The notes under the pieces are model-generated. The model searched no databases and was not told the DNA's origin. It saw only the letters and a program-made list of their open reading frames with translations. A DNA stretch of 60,357 nt, from positions 1-60,357 of the forward strand of contig BTQZ01000011.1 in NCBI GenBank assembly GCA_036986135.1, given 5' to 3'. Origin of the DNA: JADFRG01 sp036986135 (GTDB lineage Bacteria; Chloroflexota; Anaerolineae; Anaerolineales; E44-bin32). Shown in pieces: positions 8,761-16,025 of this stretch (positions are counted from its first letter, which is position 1; each line of letters begins with the position of its first letter). Both the position numbers and the translations under genes were made by a program.

Positions 8761-9312
8761 ATGACCAACCCAATATCGGTCGAGATCTATACAACTAGCC
8801 ACCGGATACTAGGACGGATCGACCCCGGCGCTAGCGGCCTATTCAGTCATCTCAACATCCCCACCACGAACTACCTCGCAGTAGAAGGAGCACACCTCAA
8901 TCGGCTGCATCAGCCCGGACGTATGGTGGCGCGCTACCCTACGCTATGGGTCGTCAAGGACGAGATTGTGACCGTGTTGCTGAGCAGTCGGGGCGAGGTC
9001 GGGCCCTCCGGCATAGCACGCGGCGGGTACACAACAACCGTGCCGCACTGGGTGCACCTGGTGCTGGACGGGTACGAGCTGCGGGGGCAGGTTGAGACTC
9101 CTGGCAAGTTCAACTTCGGGAGTTTTATGATCGAGGGGGATCGGATCTTCATTCCGCTCTATAACACGGAGCTGATAGCCATCCTCTTTCCAGATATTCG
9201 TGCCAGCTCCCCGGCGATGCTTTTCAATCGCCAGATGGTAGATGCCATCGCGTTGCTTCCACGAGAGGCCGTGCCTCGATCCAGCAGCCAGGCCCAGCCG
9301 GCCGCCCTTTGA
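8761..9312 (+). CDS. Conserved-type protein of unknown function
   Basis: 183 residues, starting at an ATG one base after the preceding stop, so translated from the same message as lepB and the GAF protein. I do not recognise a family. It has an alternating hydrophobic pattern suggestive of beta-strands (VEIYTTSHRILGRI; HWVHLVLDGYELRGQVETPG), no signal peptide, no membrane helix and no obvious catalytic motif. The short C-terminal tail is Ser/Gln/Ala-rich. A small beta-rich sensory or binding domain working with the upstream GAF protein is possible but only a guess from context. Confidence 0.6.
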   Translation: MTNPISVEIYTTSHRILGRIDPGASGLFSHLNIPTTNYLAVEGAHLNRLHQPGRMVARYPTLWVVKDEIVTVLLSSRGEVGPSGIARGGYTTTVPHWVHLVLDGYELRGQVETPGKFNFGSFMIEGDRIFIPLYNTELIAILFPDIRASSPAMLFNRQMVDAIALLPREAVPRSSSQAQPAAL

Positions 9313-9364
9313 TCCCCGCAGGTTGCACTTGCGCGTAATTTCCCCCAGATCGCAGATTGGCTAG

Positions 9365-10135
9365 ATGGCTCGTAGACCGATTCTGGCTGCGAATTGGAAG
9401 ATGAACCTGGGTCGATCGGAGGAGGCCCTGGCCTTCTTCCGAAAAATACGAAGCGGGCTGAACGAAATCAGAGGTATCGATCTAGTGATCTGCCCACCGT
9501 CCACGGTTCTTCACCAATTCGCCGAGCTGCTCGCCCCGACCCGCATTGCATTGGGTGCACAAAACGCGCACTGGGAGGATCAGGGAGCCGAGACAGGTGA
9601 GATCTCTCCCCTTATGCTGGCCGGCATCTGTCAATATGTCATATTGGGACATTCGGAGCGCCGGGCGACTGGAAGCAGCCAGGAGAGCGATTCGGCCATC
9701 AATCGAAAGCTAAAGGCGGCCCTCGCGCATGGGCTCACGCCGATCCTTTGCCTGGGAGAGAACCTCGAGCAGAACCGCGCCGGCCAGACGGACGCCTTCG
9801 TTTCCGGCCAGATCAAGGCAGCCTTTCAGGATGTGGAGGGCAGCCACGCCGCCTCATGCGTGATCGCCTACGAGCCAATCTGGGCCATCGGCACTGGTGA
9901 AGCCGCCACGCCGGCCGATGCGAATCGCGTGATTGGGCTGTCCGTCCGAGGAGCCTTGGCCGAGATTTATGGCGAGGAAGTCGCGCAGCAAGTACGCGTT
10001 CAGTACGGCGGCAGCGTGACCGCCGACAACATTGCAGATTTCATGGTCATGCCCGAAGTAGATGGCGCGCTGGTTGGTGGAGCTAGCTTGAAGCCGGAGT
10101 TTGTAGATCTGGCTCGCCGGACTGCGCAGGCCTAG
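9365..10135 (+). CDS. tpiA: Triosephosphate isomerase
   Basis: Interconverts glyceraldehyde 3-phosphate and dihydroxyacetone phosphate in glycolysis. All signatures are present: AANWKMN (catalytic Lys), ILGHSERR (catalytic His), AYEPIWAIGTG (catalytic Glu and flexible loop) and QYGGSVTADN (phosphate binding). 256 residues is the standard length. It ends before a bidirectional terminator and is convergent with the microcompartment operon. DeoC encoded there releases glyceraldehyde 3-phosphate, so the neighbourhood is metabolically coherent, but TpiA itself has no targeting helix and should be cytosolic. Confidence 0.97.
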   Translation: MARRPILAANWKMNLGRSEEALAFFRKIRSGLNEIRGIDLVICPPSTVLHQFAELLAPTRIALGAQNAHWEDQGAETGEISPLMLAGICQYVILGHSERRATGSSQESDSAINRKLKAALAHGLTPILCLGENLEQNRAGQTDAFVSGQIKAAFQDVEGSHAASCVIAYEPIWAIGTGEAATPADANRVIGLSVRGALAEIYGEEVAQQVRVQYGGSVTADNIADFMVMPEVDGALVGGASLKPEFVDLARRTAQA

Positions 10136-10178
10136 TCACGCGGGCACAGGGCACCTGGCTAGCGCTCGGTCTGCAGAA

Positions 10179-10210
10179 CGAAAAAGAGCCGCCTGGGCTC
10201 TAGTTTTATT
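10179..10210. terminator. bidirectional terminator between tpiA and the microcompartment operon
   Basis: AGAGCC (10185-10190) pairs with GGCTCT (10196-10201) around a 5-nt loop. A run AGTTTTATT follows on the plus strand and five T follow on the minus strand, so it can end both converging transcripts. Confidence 0.8.
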
Positions 10211-10243
10211 AGACGCCTCGTTCCCATATGCGTGGACCGAGAT

Positions 10244-10516
10244 TCAATTAGTCAACGTCACCTCGTCGACCACTCCAACGATAACTGCGCGAATGGCCCC
10301 CGGATCCAGCTCCAATATCTGTCGCGCCCCATTGCCCTCGTCGATGACCAGCACCGTATCGCCGATCCCAGCCTGCGCCACATCCACCGCGATATCGTAA
10401 TCGCCGGTACCCTGCCCCTGCAGGTCGAGCTGATCGACCATGAGCAGCTTGCGGCCCTCGAGGTGGGAGATCTTGATCGTGGCAACCACGGTGCCAATCA
10501 CCTTGCCAATATACAT
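10244..10516 (-). CDS. BMC-P shell vertex protein (EutN/CcmL family)
   Basis: 90 residues forming the OB-like fold of EutN/CcmL proteins, which assemble as pentamers and cap the vertices of microcompartment shells. Family hallmarks: the start MYIGKVIGTVVATIK, GRKLLMVDQLD in the middle, and the conserved AIVGVVDEV near the end. It is the last gene of the operon and one of three BMC-P paralogues; multiple BMC-P types are typical of several metabolosome classes. It lies 3 nt after the preceding BMC-P gene. Confidence 0.93.
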   Translation of the reverse strand: MYIGKVIGTVVATIKISHLEGRKLLMVDQLDLQGQGTGDYDIAVDVAQAGIGDTVLVIDEGNGARQILELDPGAIRAVIVGVVDEVTLTN

Positions 10517-10519
10517 GCG

Positions 10520-10849
10520 CTACTCCTTGGTCTCCTGAGGGAGGCGCCATATTGCGGTTTCCGACGCTCGATCTCCACCTTTGGGAACATAGACCTCATC
10601 GACGATGCCCGTAATGGCCAGATCTACAGGCACAAAGGTTTCGGGAAGAGCCTGCGCTGCTTCACGACTGGCGACCATGAACACCAGTTCTCCCGGCGCG
10701 GCCTGAGCCGTGGCATCCGCCGCGACCTCAGCCAGACCGCTGGGCTGCAGGTCCTCGTCCAGCGGCTGGACCACCAGGAATTTGAGGCCCTCCAGATCCC
10801 GGTATTTCTGTGTGGCGACCACGGTTCCCAGCACCCTTGCCAATTTCAT
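10520..10849 (-). CDS. BMC-P shell vertex protein (EutN/CcmL family)
   Basis: 109 residues, the second of three pentameric vertex proteins. It starts MKLARVLGTVVATQKYRDLEG and retains LKFLVVQPLD and ITGIVDEV. It is about 15 residues longer at the C-terminus than its neighbours. The start ATG overlaps the stop of the upstream BMC-T gene (ATGA), indicating translational coupling. The divergence among the three paralogues suggests they are not simple duplicates and may occupy different vertices. Confidence 0.92.
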   Translation of the reverse strand: MKLARVLGTVVATQKYRDLEGLKFLVVQPLDEDLQPSGLAEVAADATAQAAPGELVFMVASREAAQALPETFVPVDLAITGIVDEVYVPKGGDRASETAIWRLPQETKE

Positions 10850-11430
10850 GCGCTGACCCGATCACTGAAGCGGGTGGCTTGCGAGAGGTTGTCCCACATC
10901 TCGCTATGCAGCTGCGGGATTACCACCTGACGCAATAGCTGAGTGGGGCGTTCCAGAGCGTCCACGCCCAAGGCTACTGCGATCTCGACATCCGCCACCG
11001 TGCCTGAAAACAGCACAATTCCCTTACCGCCCAGGCCGTCTGCAAGCCGGATCTCGACCAAGCGCACTTCAGCGCCTTTGAGGCCCGCATCTGCCGCGCG
11101 GATGGCGGCCGCAACGGAGGTCGTCTCCAGCACTCCCAGAGCGTCCGCCGGCTCGGGCGAACGACTCCCGCGCATCGCTTCTGCCACCCCGGGATGTACC
11201 TGTGCAAGATAAACGATATCCAGGATCGCCTCGCCCCCCACCTCAAGGCCCGCGGCCAGCGATTCTTCTACATCCGCCGTCAGACCCCCGACCAATACCA
11301 GATACTTTCCCGGTTGAACCGTTCCGGCCTGGATCACATCGATGGGCGCGCGCTTGACCATCGCATCGGCGGCCTGAATCCCGGCCGCGATGCTGCTGAA
11401 TTCGATTAGGCTCAGCGCCGGATCAAACAT
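10846..11430 (-). CDS. BMC-T tandem-domain shell protein
   Basis: About 194 residues containing two successive BMC folds: residues ~8-90 (SLIEFSSIAAGIQAADAMVK) and ~97-180 (ALGVLETTSVAAAIRAADAG). Such tandem proteins form pseudohexameric trimers that tile the shell facets. No cysteine is present at the pore position used by PduT-type proteins to hold an iron-sulfur cluster, so a redox role is not supported. The ATG at 11430 overlaps the TGA of the aldehyde dehydrogenase gene (TGATG); a GTG one codon earlier is less likely. Confidence 0.9.
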   Translation of the reverse strand: MFDPALSLIEFSSIAAGIQAADAMVKRAPIDVIQAGTVQPGKYLVLVGGLTADVEESLAAGLEVGGEAILDIVYLAQVHPGVAEAMRGSRSPEPADALGVLETTSVAAAIRAADAGLKGAEVRLVEIRLADGLGGKGIVLFSGTVADVEIAVALGVDALERPTQLLRQVVIPQLHSEMWDNLSQATRFSDRVSA

Positions 11431-12896
11431 CACACGATTCGGAACGCATCTACCAGGGTGCAGCGTCGCAATCGGCTGAAGCTGCGCGGGTTTGTCAGAC
11501 CCTCACCCGTGGGTGAGGCTATCGTGAAAGAGCTGAAGCCTTCGCCCCCGTGGCCCAATCCAGCCAGGGAAGGTCCATTCTTGACGAAGATGCTGCAGTT
11601 CATGGCACGCGCCATTTCACTCATGTGGTCGATATTCTTCGAGTGGATCACGGCCGTGTGCCGGAAGCCGTACTCGGAATCCACTGCGAGACGTATGCCA
11701 TCCTGCGCATTTCGTACTCGAGTCAGAGGAAACACAGGCATCATCTGCTCCGACCACACCAATGGGTGATCGTTCGGCACATCCGCCAGGATGAGGCGAA
11801 CCTCATCTCCGGCTTCGATTCCGATCTCGCGCAGGATCACGTTGGCGTTCTTGCCGATGAAAGCCTTGTTCATTATTCCGTGCTTGCCAGGAGGCGGAAC
11901 TTCCTCATAGATCACTTTCATGAGTCGATCAAGCTGTCCGCCGTCGACTTCGTAGGCTCCATAGCGACCCATAACCTGTTTGAGCTCATCCGCGATCGAG
12001 TCGACCGCGATGAGAGTTTTCTCATCGGTGCAGATGATGTTGTTGTCGAAAGAGGCGCCGAAGACCACATCGCGCCCTGCCTGCCCGAGGTCCGCGGTCT
12101 CGTCCACGAGTACCGGTGGATTGCCGGGGCCGGCCGCGATCGCGCGTTTACCGCTGGCCATCGCCGCTCGCACAACAGCGATGCCACCCGTGACCGTCAG
12201 GATGCGGACGCCTTTGTGGTGCATCAGCTCTGTCGCGGTCTCGATCGTGGGCTCTGCAACTGCGCATACCAGGTTCGGGGGTCCGCCGCCCTCCACAATC
12301 GCTTCGTTCATGATTTGAGCCGTGTGATTGGAGGCGCCTTTGGATCCTGGGTGTGCATTGAAGACGATGGCGTTCCCGGCCGCCACCATGGCGATCGTGT
12401 TGCATATGGGGGTCGAAGTGGGGTTGGTGCTGGGGGTGATGGCGCCGATCACTCCGAACGGCGCCCACTCAACTAGCGTCAGGCCGCGATCCCCGGACCA
12501 GGAGCTGGGCGTGAGGAACTCAGTTCCAGGGGTCTTGTTTGCATTCAGCAGATTCTTTTGGATCTTGTCCTCGTAGCGCCCCATGCCGGTTTCTTTCCAG
12601 GCCTCGTAAGCCAGGATCTGGGCGTTTTCTCTGGAGAGGCGCCGAATCTGCGAGATCATGCTCTCGCGTACTTCCAGCGGAAGTGCCTGCAGGGCCTCGA
12701 AGGCGCGCTGTGCAGCTGTTACTGCGCTGTCGACGTCTGGGAAGAGATTGTCCCCATACCGCAGTGATGCGGCAGGCTCAGGGGGATATAGGGTTGTGAG
12801 TTTCACCGGCGTGGGCCCGTGGCGCACCCGCTCTCCCTGACGCAATTCCGACATGACTTGCTCTACGATGGCGTCGATCTGTGCGCTTTCCAGCAT
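11430..12896 (-). CDS. CoA-acylating aldehyde dehydrogenase of the microcompartment (PduP/EutE-like)
   Basis: Oxidises an aldehyde to acyl-CoA with NAD+ and CoA; here acetaldehyde to acetyl-CoA is most likely. 488 residues. The catalytic Cys is near residue 289 in FDNNIICTDEK, and the cofactor region reads GAITPSTNPTSTPICNTI, both as in PduP/EutE. Residues 1-20 (MLESAQIDAIVEQVMSELRQ) form an amphipathic helix followed by a polar linker, the normal form of an encapsulation peptide that docks cargo to the shell. The ATG at 12896 overlaps the stop of the preceding BMC-P gene. This is the signature enzyme of catabolic microcompartments. Confidence 0.95.
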   Translation of the reverse strand: MLESAQIDAIVEQVMSELRQGERVRHGPTPVKLTTLYPPEPAASLRYGDNLFPDVDSAVTAAQRAFEALQALPLEVRESMISQIRRLSRENAQILAYEAWKETGMGRYEDKIQKNLLNANKTPGTEFLTPSSWSGDRGLTLVEWAPFGVIGAITPSTNPTSTPICNTIAMVAAGNAIVFNAHPGSKGASNHTAQIMNEAIVEGGGPPNLVCAVAEPTIETATELMHHKGVRILTVTGGIAVVRAAMASGKRAIAAGPGNPPVLVDETADLGQAGRDVVFGASFDNNIICTDEKTLIAVDSIADELKQVMGRYGAYEVDGGQLDRLMKVIYEEVPPPGKHGIMNKAFIGKNANVILREIGIEAGDEVRLILADVPNDHPLVWSEQMMPVFPLTRVRNAQDGIRLAVDSEYGFRHTAVIHSKNIDHMSEMARAMNCSIFVKNGPSLAGLGHGGEGFSSFTIASPTGEGLTNPRSFSRLRRCTLVDAFRIV

Positions 12897-13195
12897 CAGC
12901 CGACCTCCGCCTTGTTGTAAGTGAGTTCGCCTCCGACCTCGAGTTGGTCGACGATGGCCATGATCACTCCATCGCACGGGCGCTCGTGAGTAAGCACGGT
13001 CTGCCTGGCGGCGCTGCCGGTGGCGTACAGCACCACCTCACCCAGCCCCGCACCGACCGCATCCGCCGCGACGCGGTAGGCGCCGGTTTCCTCGCCTTCG
13101 GAATCCAGCTGCTTCAACACCAGGAACTTAAGGCCGTTCAGCGAGGGCTCTTTGCGCGTGGCAACCAGAGTGCCGACTACTTTACCTAGATACAT
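12896..13195 (-). CDS. BMC-P shell vertex protein (EutN/CcmL family)
   Basis: 99 residues, the third pentameric vertex protein and the first BMC-P in transcription order. It begins MYLGKVVGTLVATRKEPSLNG and contains LKFLVLKQLD and IMAIVDQLEV. GGAG lies at normal distance before the ATG. It is separated from the BMC-H gene by 157 nt holding a large stem-loop, so its expression may be set differently from that of the abundant hexamer. Confidence 0.93.
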   Translation of the reverse strand: MYLGKVVGTLVATRKEPSLNGLKFLVLKQLDSEGEETGAYRVAADAVGAGLGEVVLYATGSAARQTVLTHERPCDGVIMAIVDQLEVGGELTYNKAEVG

Positions 13196-13213
13196 AATGA
13201 ACTCCGTTCCATT

Positions 13214-13338
13214 GGGACGGGATCCCGTGCGAGGTCGGCATAGGGCTTAGCCAGCCACCGCCAGCCGCGCCGTCGGGCAGACTCTCTTGCGCCTGCGGAT
13301 CGCATTCGGCTATGCCGACCTGTCGAGAATCCCGTCCC
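13214..13338 (-). promoter_or_regulatory. large intercistronic stem-loop between BMC-H and BMC-P genes
   Basis: Two perfect nested inverted repeats: GGGACGGGAT (13214-13223) pairs with ATCCCGTCCC (13329-13338), and AGGTCGGCATAG (13232-13243) pairs with CTATGCCGACCT (13310-13321), with a small internal loop between them and a 66-nt apical region. There is no T-run, so it is not a simple terminator. Such structures between cistrons commonly block 3' exonucleases or set an RNase processing point, which would raise the amount of the upstream BMC-H message relative to downstream genes. Confidence 0.75.
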
Positions 13339-13352
13339 AGGTTTGAGCCCAG

Positions 13353-13682
13353 TTAGGCCGCTTTGGCCTGCTCACCACCCTCGCCGGGCTGGCGACCCAG
13401 CGGGAGCGTGCTGTCGACATTGGCGTGCGGGCGCGGGATCACGTGGATGGCGATCACTTCACCGACCTTCTCCGCACCGCGTGCGCCGGCCTCGACGGCC
13501 GCTTTGACAGCGGCCACGTCGCCGCGTACTACAGCCGTGACCTGGCCTCCACCGGTCGATTCGAACGCTACCAATTCGACCCTGGCGGCCTTGACCATGG
13601 CGTCCGCGGCCTCGACCATCGCGGGGTAGCTCTTAGTCTCGATCATTCCTAATGCTTCAGTGGTTGCTGATTGCTCTGCCAT
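13353..13682 (-). CDS. BMC-H hexameric shell protein
   Basis: 109 residues with a single BMC domain: ALGMIETKSYPAMVEAADAM is the classic N-terminal signature, followed by VTAVVRGDVAAVKAAVEAG and VIAIHVIPRPHANV. It should form the hexamers that make up most of the shell facets. The start ATG at 13682 is fixed by AAGGAGG six bases upstream, the strongest ribosome binding site in the operon, fitting the high dose needed. The open frame continues upstream but only overlaps the BMC-T gene. The C-terminal tail of about 20 residues (QPGEGGEQAKAA at the end) is a low-complexity extension. This is the only BMC-H in the locus. Confidence 0.96.
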   Translation of the reverse strand: MAEQSATTEALGMIETKSYPAMVEAADAMVKAARVELVAFESTGGGQVTAVVRGDVAAVKAAVEAGARGAEKVGEVIAIHVIPRPHANVDSTLPLGRQPGEGGEQAKAA

Positions 13683-13713
13683 TTGAGCCTCCTTCGAACG
13701 CTTATTCGGATCT

Positions 13714-14352
13714 TCATGCGCGGCGTTGCTCGCCGGCCTCTCGGCCGGTGACACCTTCAATGGCCGAAACCGCCGCGCCGTAGCCGGCCATGATGTCTCG
13801 TTCTTCGCCTCCCAAGTACACCCTTCCAAAGCTGCCAAATGCACGTACTTCCAGGATATTGATGTCGGCAGCCTTCTCGGCCTCGTTCGCCGCCAGTGCT
13901 GCATAGGCTGCCGGTTCGACTTCCAGCACATATAAGGTCTGACCGGCCAGCAGCATGTGGCCATGCCTGAGCCGGTTGATGAGCTGCACCTGGTGCGCGT
14001 CGACATGTCGAATGATCTGGCTGGATATCACACGCGGTTTGAGCCGATCCGATTCCTCTACTTCTAACGCTTCCAGAATCGCTTCTCCAGCCGCGCGTAC
14101 TTCGGCCTGATCCTCGTGGTGCACCTCCAACATTCCGTAGAGGCGCTCGACGATCTGCATTCCCGGCCTCACCTTCGTAGACTTGAGCGCGATGTCCGTG
14201 ATGCGGTTGATTTCGATTCCGGGCGAGATCTCGACCCACAGCGAAGTGTCATTCGGCAAGGGGAGAAATCCTCGCGCCACAGTGCCAAGGAATCCCGCGT
14301 GCTGAGGTTGCAGGCTATCTAGAAATACGTATGTACGCAGGTCAACTGCCAT
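13714..14352 (-). CDS. BMC-T tandem-domain shell protein, permuted-type
   Basis: About 212 residues holding two divergent BMC domains (residues ~5-100 and ~105-205; the second reads RVISSQIIRHVDAHQVQLIN and ends INILEVRAFGSFGRVYLGG). The sequence is much less like ordinary BMC-H than the other BMC-T in this operon and resembles the EutL/CsoS1D group, whose trimers can stack and carry a gated central pore for larger metabolites; that assignment is tentative. The start at 14352 is preceded by AAGGAG at 7 nt; an in-frame ATG 18 nt upstream lacks such a site. The start overlaps the deoC 3' end. Confidence 0.88.
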   Translation of the reverse strand: MAVDLRTYVFLDSLQPQHAGFLGTVARGFLPLPNDTSLWVEISPGIEINRITDIALKSTKVRPGMQIVERLYGMLEVHHEDQAEVRAAGEAILEALEVEESDRLKPRVISSQIIRHVDAHQVQLINRLRHGHMLLAGQTLYVLEVEPAAYAALAANEAEKAADINILEVRAFGSFGRVYLGGEERDIMAGYGAAVSAIEGVTGREAGEQRRA

Positions 14353-15247
14353 AGGGTTGCTCCTTTCCATCCGCCTGTCCCTGGCGAAGCCCAGGGGCCC
14401 CGCCGACGATCTTTACGCTAGCGCTTGCGCCGATCCGCGAAGCTCCCGCCTCGATCATGCGGCGGGCGTCCTCGGCGGTTTTGATCCCGCCCGCGGCCTT
14501 GACGCCGATATCCGGCCCAACCACGCGCCGCATCAGGGCAACGTCCTCCGGCGTGGCGCCGCCGGGACCAAACCCGGTAGAGGTCTTGACGAAATCTGCC
14601 CCGGCGATCTTGGATAGCTGGCTCGCCACGACCTTCTCTTCGTCGGTCAGCAAAGCGGCCTCGATGATCACCTTCAGGATGGCGTTGCCGGCGTGGCACG
14701 CGCGGGCAACCGAGGCGATGTCCCGCTCAACCAGCTCGTAGTCCTTGGATTTCACTGCGCCCACATTGATCACCATATCGATCTCTGTGGCGCCTTCGCG
14801 AATCGCCTGCTGCGCTTCGAAGACCTTCACATCGGTAGGGGTTGCCCCCAGCGGGAATCCAACTACCGTGCAGACGTCTACACCACTGCCCTTGAGCAGC
14901 TGCGCAGAAAGCTTCACGTAGCTGGGGTTGATACAGACCGAGGCGAACTGGTATTTGCGGGCCTCGTAGGCAAGCTGTGCGACCTCATCCTGAGTGGCAT
15001 CCGGCTTGAGCAATGTGTGATCGATCATGTGCGCCACGCTGCCGTCGGTGGGTGCGACCCCGAGAGTGCTCGCAACGCGATCAGCGCCTGCGGCGACGAC
15101 AGACTGCATGCTCTCCGCGAAATTACCAGAAGACAGCTTTCGCGGGTTTCCGCCGTGTCCGTTGGAGCCTTCCTGAACCAGGATCAATACCTGGCGCGTG
15201 ATGCCTTCGATCACTTGCTCCACAGTTGCTTCATCCATAGCTACCAT
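14342..15247 (-). CDS. deoC: Deoxyribose-phosphate aldolase with N-terminal targeting helix
   Basis: Class I aldolase cleaving 2-deoxyribose 5-phosphate to glyceraldehyde 3-phosphate and acetaldehyde. From the ATG at 15247 the protein has 301 residues against about 220-260 for ordinary DeoC. Residues ~71 on are the barrel, with the Schiff-base Lys at ~221 (FVKTSTGFG), Asp ~157 (IDMVINVG) and Lys ~250 (VKAAGGIK), so it should be active. The extra ~65 residues start with an amphipathic helix (VEQVIEGITRQVLILVQE) and a Gly/Asn-rich linker, which looks like an encapsulation peptide. DeoC plus RpiB plus an acylating aldehyde dehydrogenase define the SPU class of microcompartments. The open frame continues to 15355, but that part overlaps rpiB. 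Confidence 0.95.
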   Translation of the reverse strand: MVAMDEATVEQVIEGITRQVLILVQEGSNGHGGNPRKLSSGNFAESMQSVVAAGADRVASTLGVAPTDGSVAHMIDHTLLKPDATQDEVAQLAYEARKYQFASVCINPSYVKLSAQLLKGSGVDVCTVVGFPLGATPTDVKVFEAQQAIREGATEIDMVINVGAVKSKDYELVERDIASVARACHAGNAILKVIIEAALLTDEEKVVASQLSKIAGADFVKTSTGFGPGGATPEDVALMRRVVGPDIGVKAAGGIKTAEDARRMIEAGASRIGASASVKIVGGAPGLRQGQADGKEQPYGS

Positions 15248-15266
15248 CGTATTCTTCGTTCCCCTC

Positions 15267-16025
15267 TCATCCTCGAACGGGCACTGCGCTGCGCAGATAC
15301 CGCCGTTCGATATCGCAGATTTTGTCCACGCGCTTGGCGTGGCGTCCACCGGCAAAGGGTGTCTCCAGCCAGGTTTTCAGGATGGATCTGGCCAGCCCAG
15401 TGCCGATCAAACCGGCGCCCAGGGTAAGCAAGTTGGCATTGTTGTGCTCGCGACTGTTGGTCGCGGTGGCCTGGTCGTAGCACAGACTGGCCCGCACTCC
15501 AGGCACCTTGTTTGCCGCCATGCAGGAGCCGATGCCGGCCCCATCGATCATCACCCCCCGCCAGGCGGACCCGTTGGTCACCATCTGAGCCACCGCCAGG
15601 GCATAATCCGGATAGTCCACGGATTCGGAACTGTCGGTCCCGCAATCCACGGCCACGTATCCCCACTCCGAAAGGCATCGCTTCAGGTGCTCCTTCAACT
15701 CGTAACCCCCGTGATCCGCACCGATGGCAACCTTTTTTTGCTTCGCGGGAGCGCTCGAATTATGGTTCCCCGAGCCCGCTCCGGGATTCCCTAAAGCCTG
15801 CGGCTCATGCGTGCGCAGTTTTACGTTGCGTTCCATTGCGACCTGCCGAGCCAACGGAGTGACCAGCGCCGCGGCAGGGATATCGAGTGTCCCATCCCGC
15901 TCAACCGCCGCTACATCTGATTCGGCCACCAGCGTCCTTACCTGGGGATCGGTCGCGTGCGGGGATCTGCCCAAAGTGCGGTAGACCACTCGGCGAACCA
16001 TGCGGCGTACTTCGTCTTCACGCAC
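15267..16025 (-). CDS. rpiB: RpiB/LacAB-family sugar-phosphate isomerase with N-terminal targeting region
   Basis: 252 residues; RpiB proteins are usually ~150. The C-terminal domain (residues ~98-240) is clearly RpiB: VAIGADHGGYELKEHL, SVDYPDYALAVAQ, REHNNANLLTLGAG and the phosphate-binding GGRHAKRVDKI. In E. coli RpiB the catalytic cysteine sits in ICGTG; here the same place reads MIDGAG, so the Cys is replaced by Asp161, and the classical mechanism cannot operate unchanged. Residues 1-20 (DEVRRMVRRVVYRTLGR) form an amphipathic, Arg-rich helix, and a second helical block (IPAAALVTPLARQVAMERNV) follows before a Gly/Asn/Ser linker. It starts at a GTG that overlaps the end of gntR by 8 nt. It probably acts on a sugar phosphate inside the shell; the substrate is not known. 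Confidence 0.9.
   Translation of the reverse strand: MREDEVRRMVRRVVYRTLGRSPHATDPQVRTLVAESDVAAVERDGTLDIPAAALVTPLARQVAMERNVKLRTHEPQALGNPGAGSGNHNSSAPAKQKKVAIGADHGGYELKEHLKRCLSEWGYVAVDCGTDSSESVDYPDYALAVAQMVTNGSAWRGVMIDGAGIGSCMAANKVPGVRASLCYDQATATNSREHNNANLLTLGAGLIGTGLARSILKTWLETPFAGGRHAKRVDKICDIERRYLRSAVPVRG

Noticed and set aside
11550..12476. 308-codon open frame on the plus strand opposite the aldehyde dehydrogenase gene
   Set aside because: It is a mirror frame of a well-conserved gene; its residues show no family pattern and the composition is what reverse-strand reading of GC-rich coding DNA gives.
13683..14006. N-terminal extension of the BMC-H protein
   Set aside because: The upstream frame overlaps the BMC-T gene, and AAGGAGG sits directly before the ATG at 13682.
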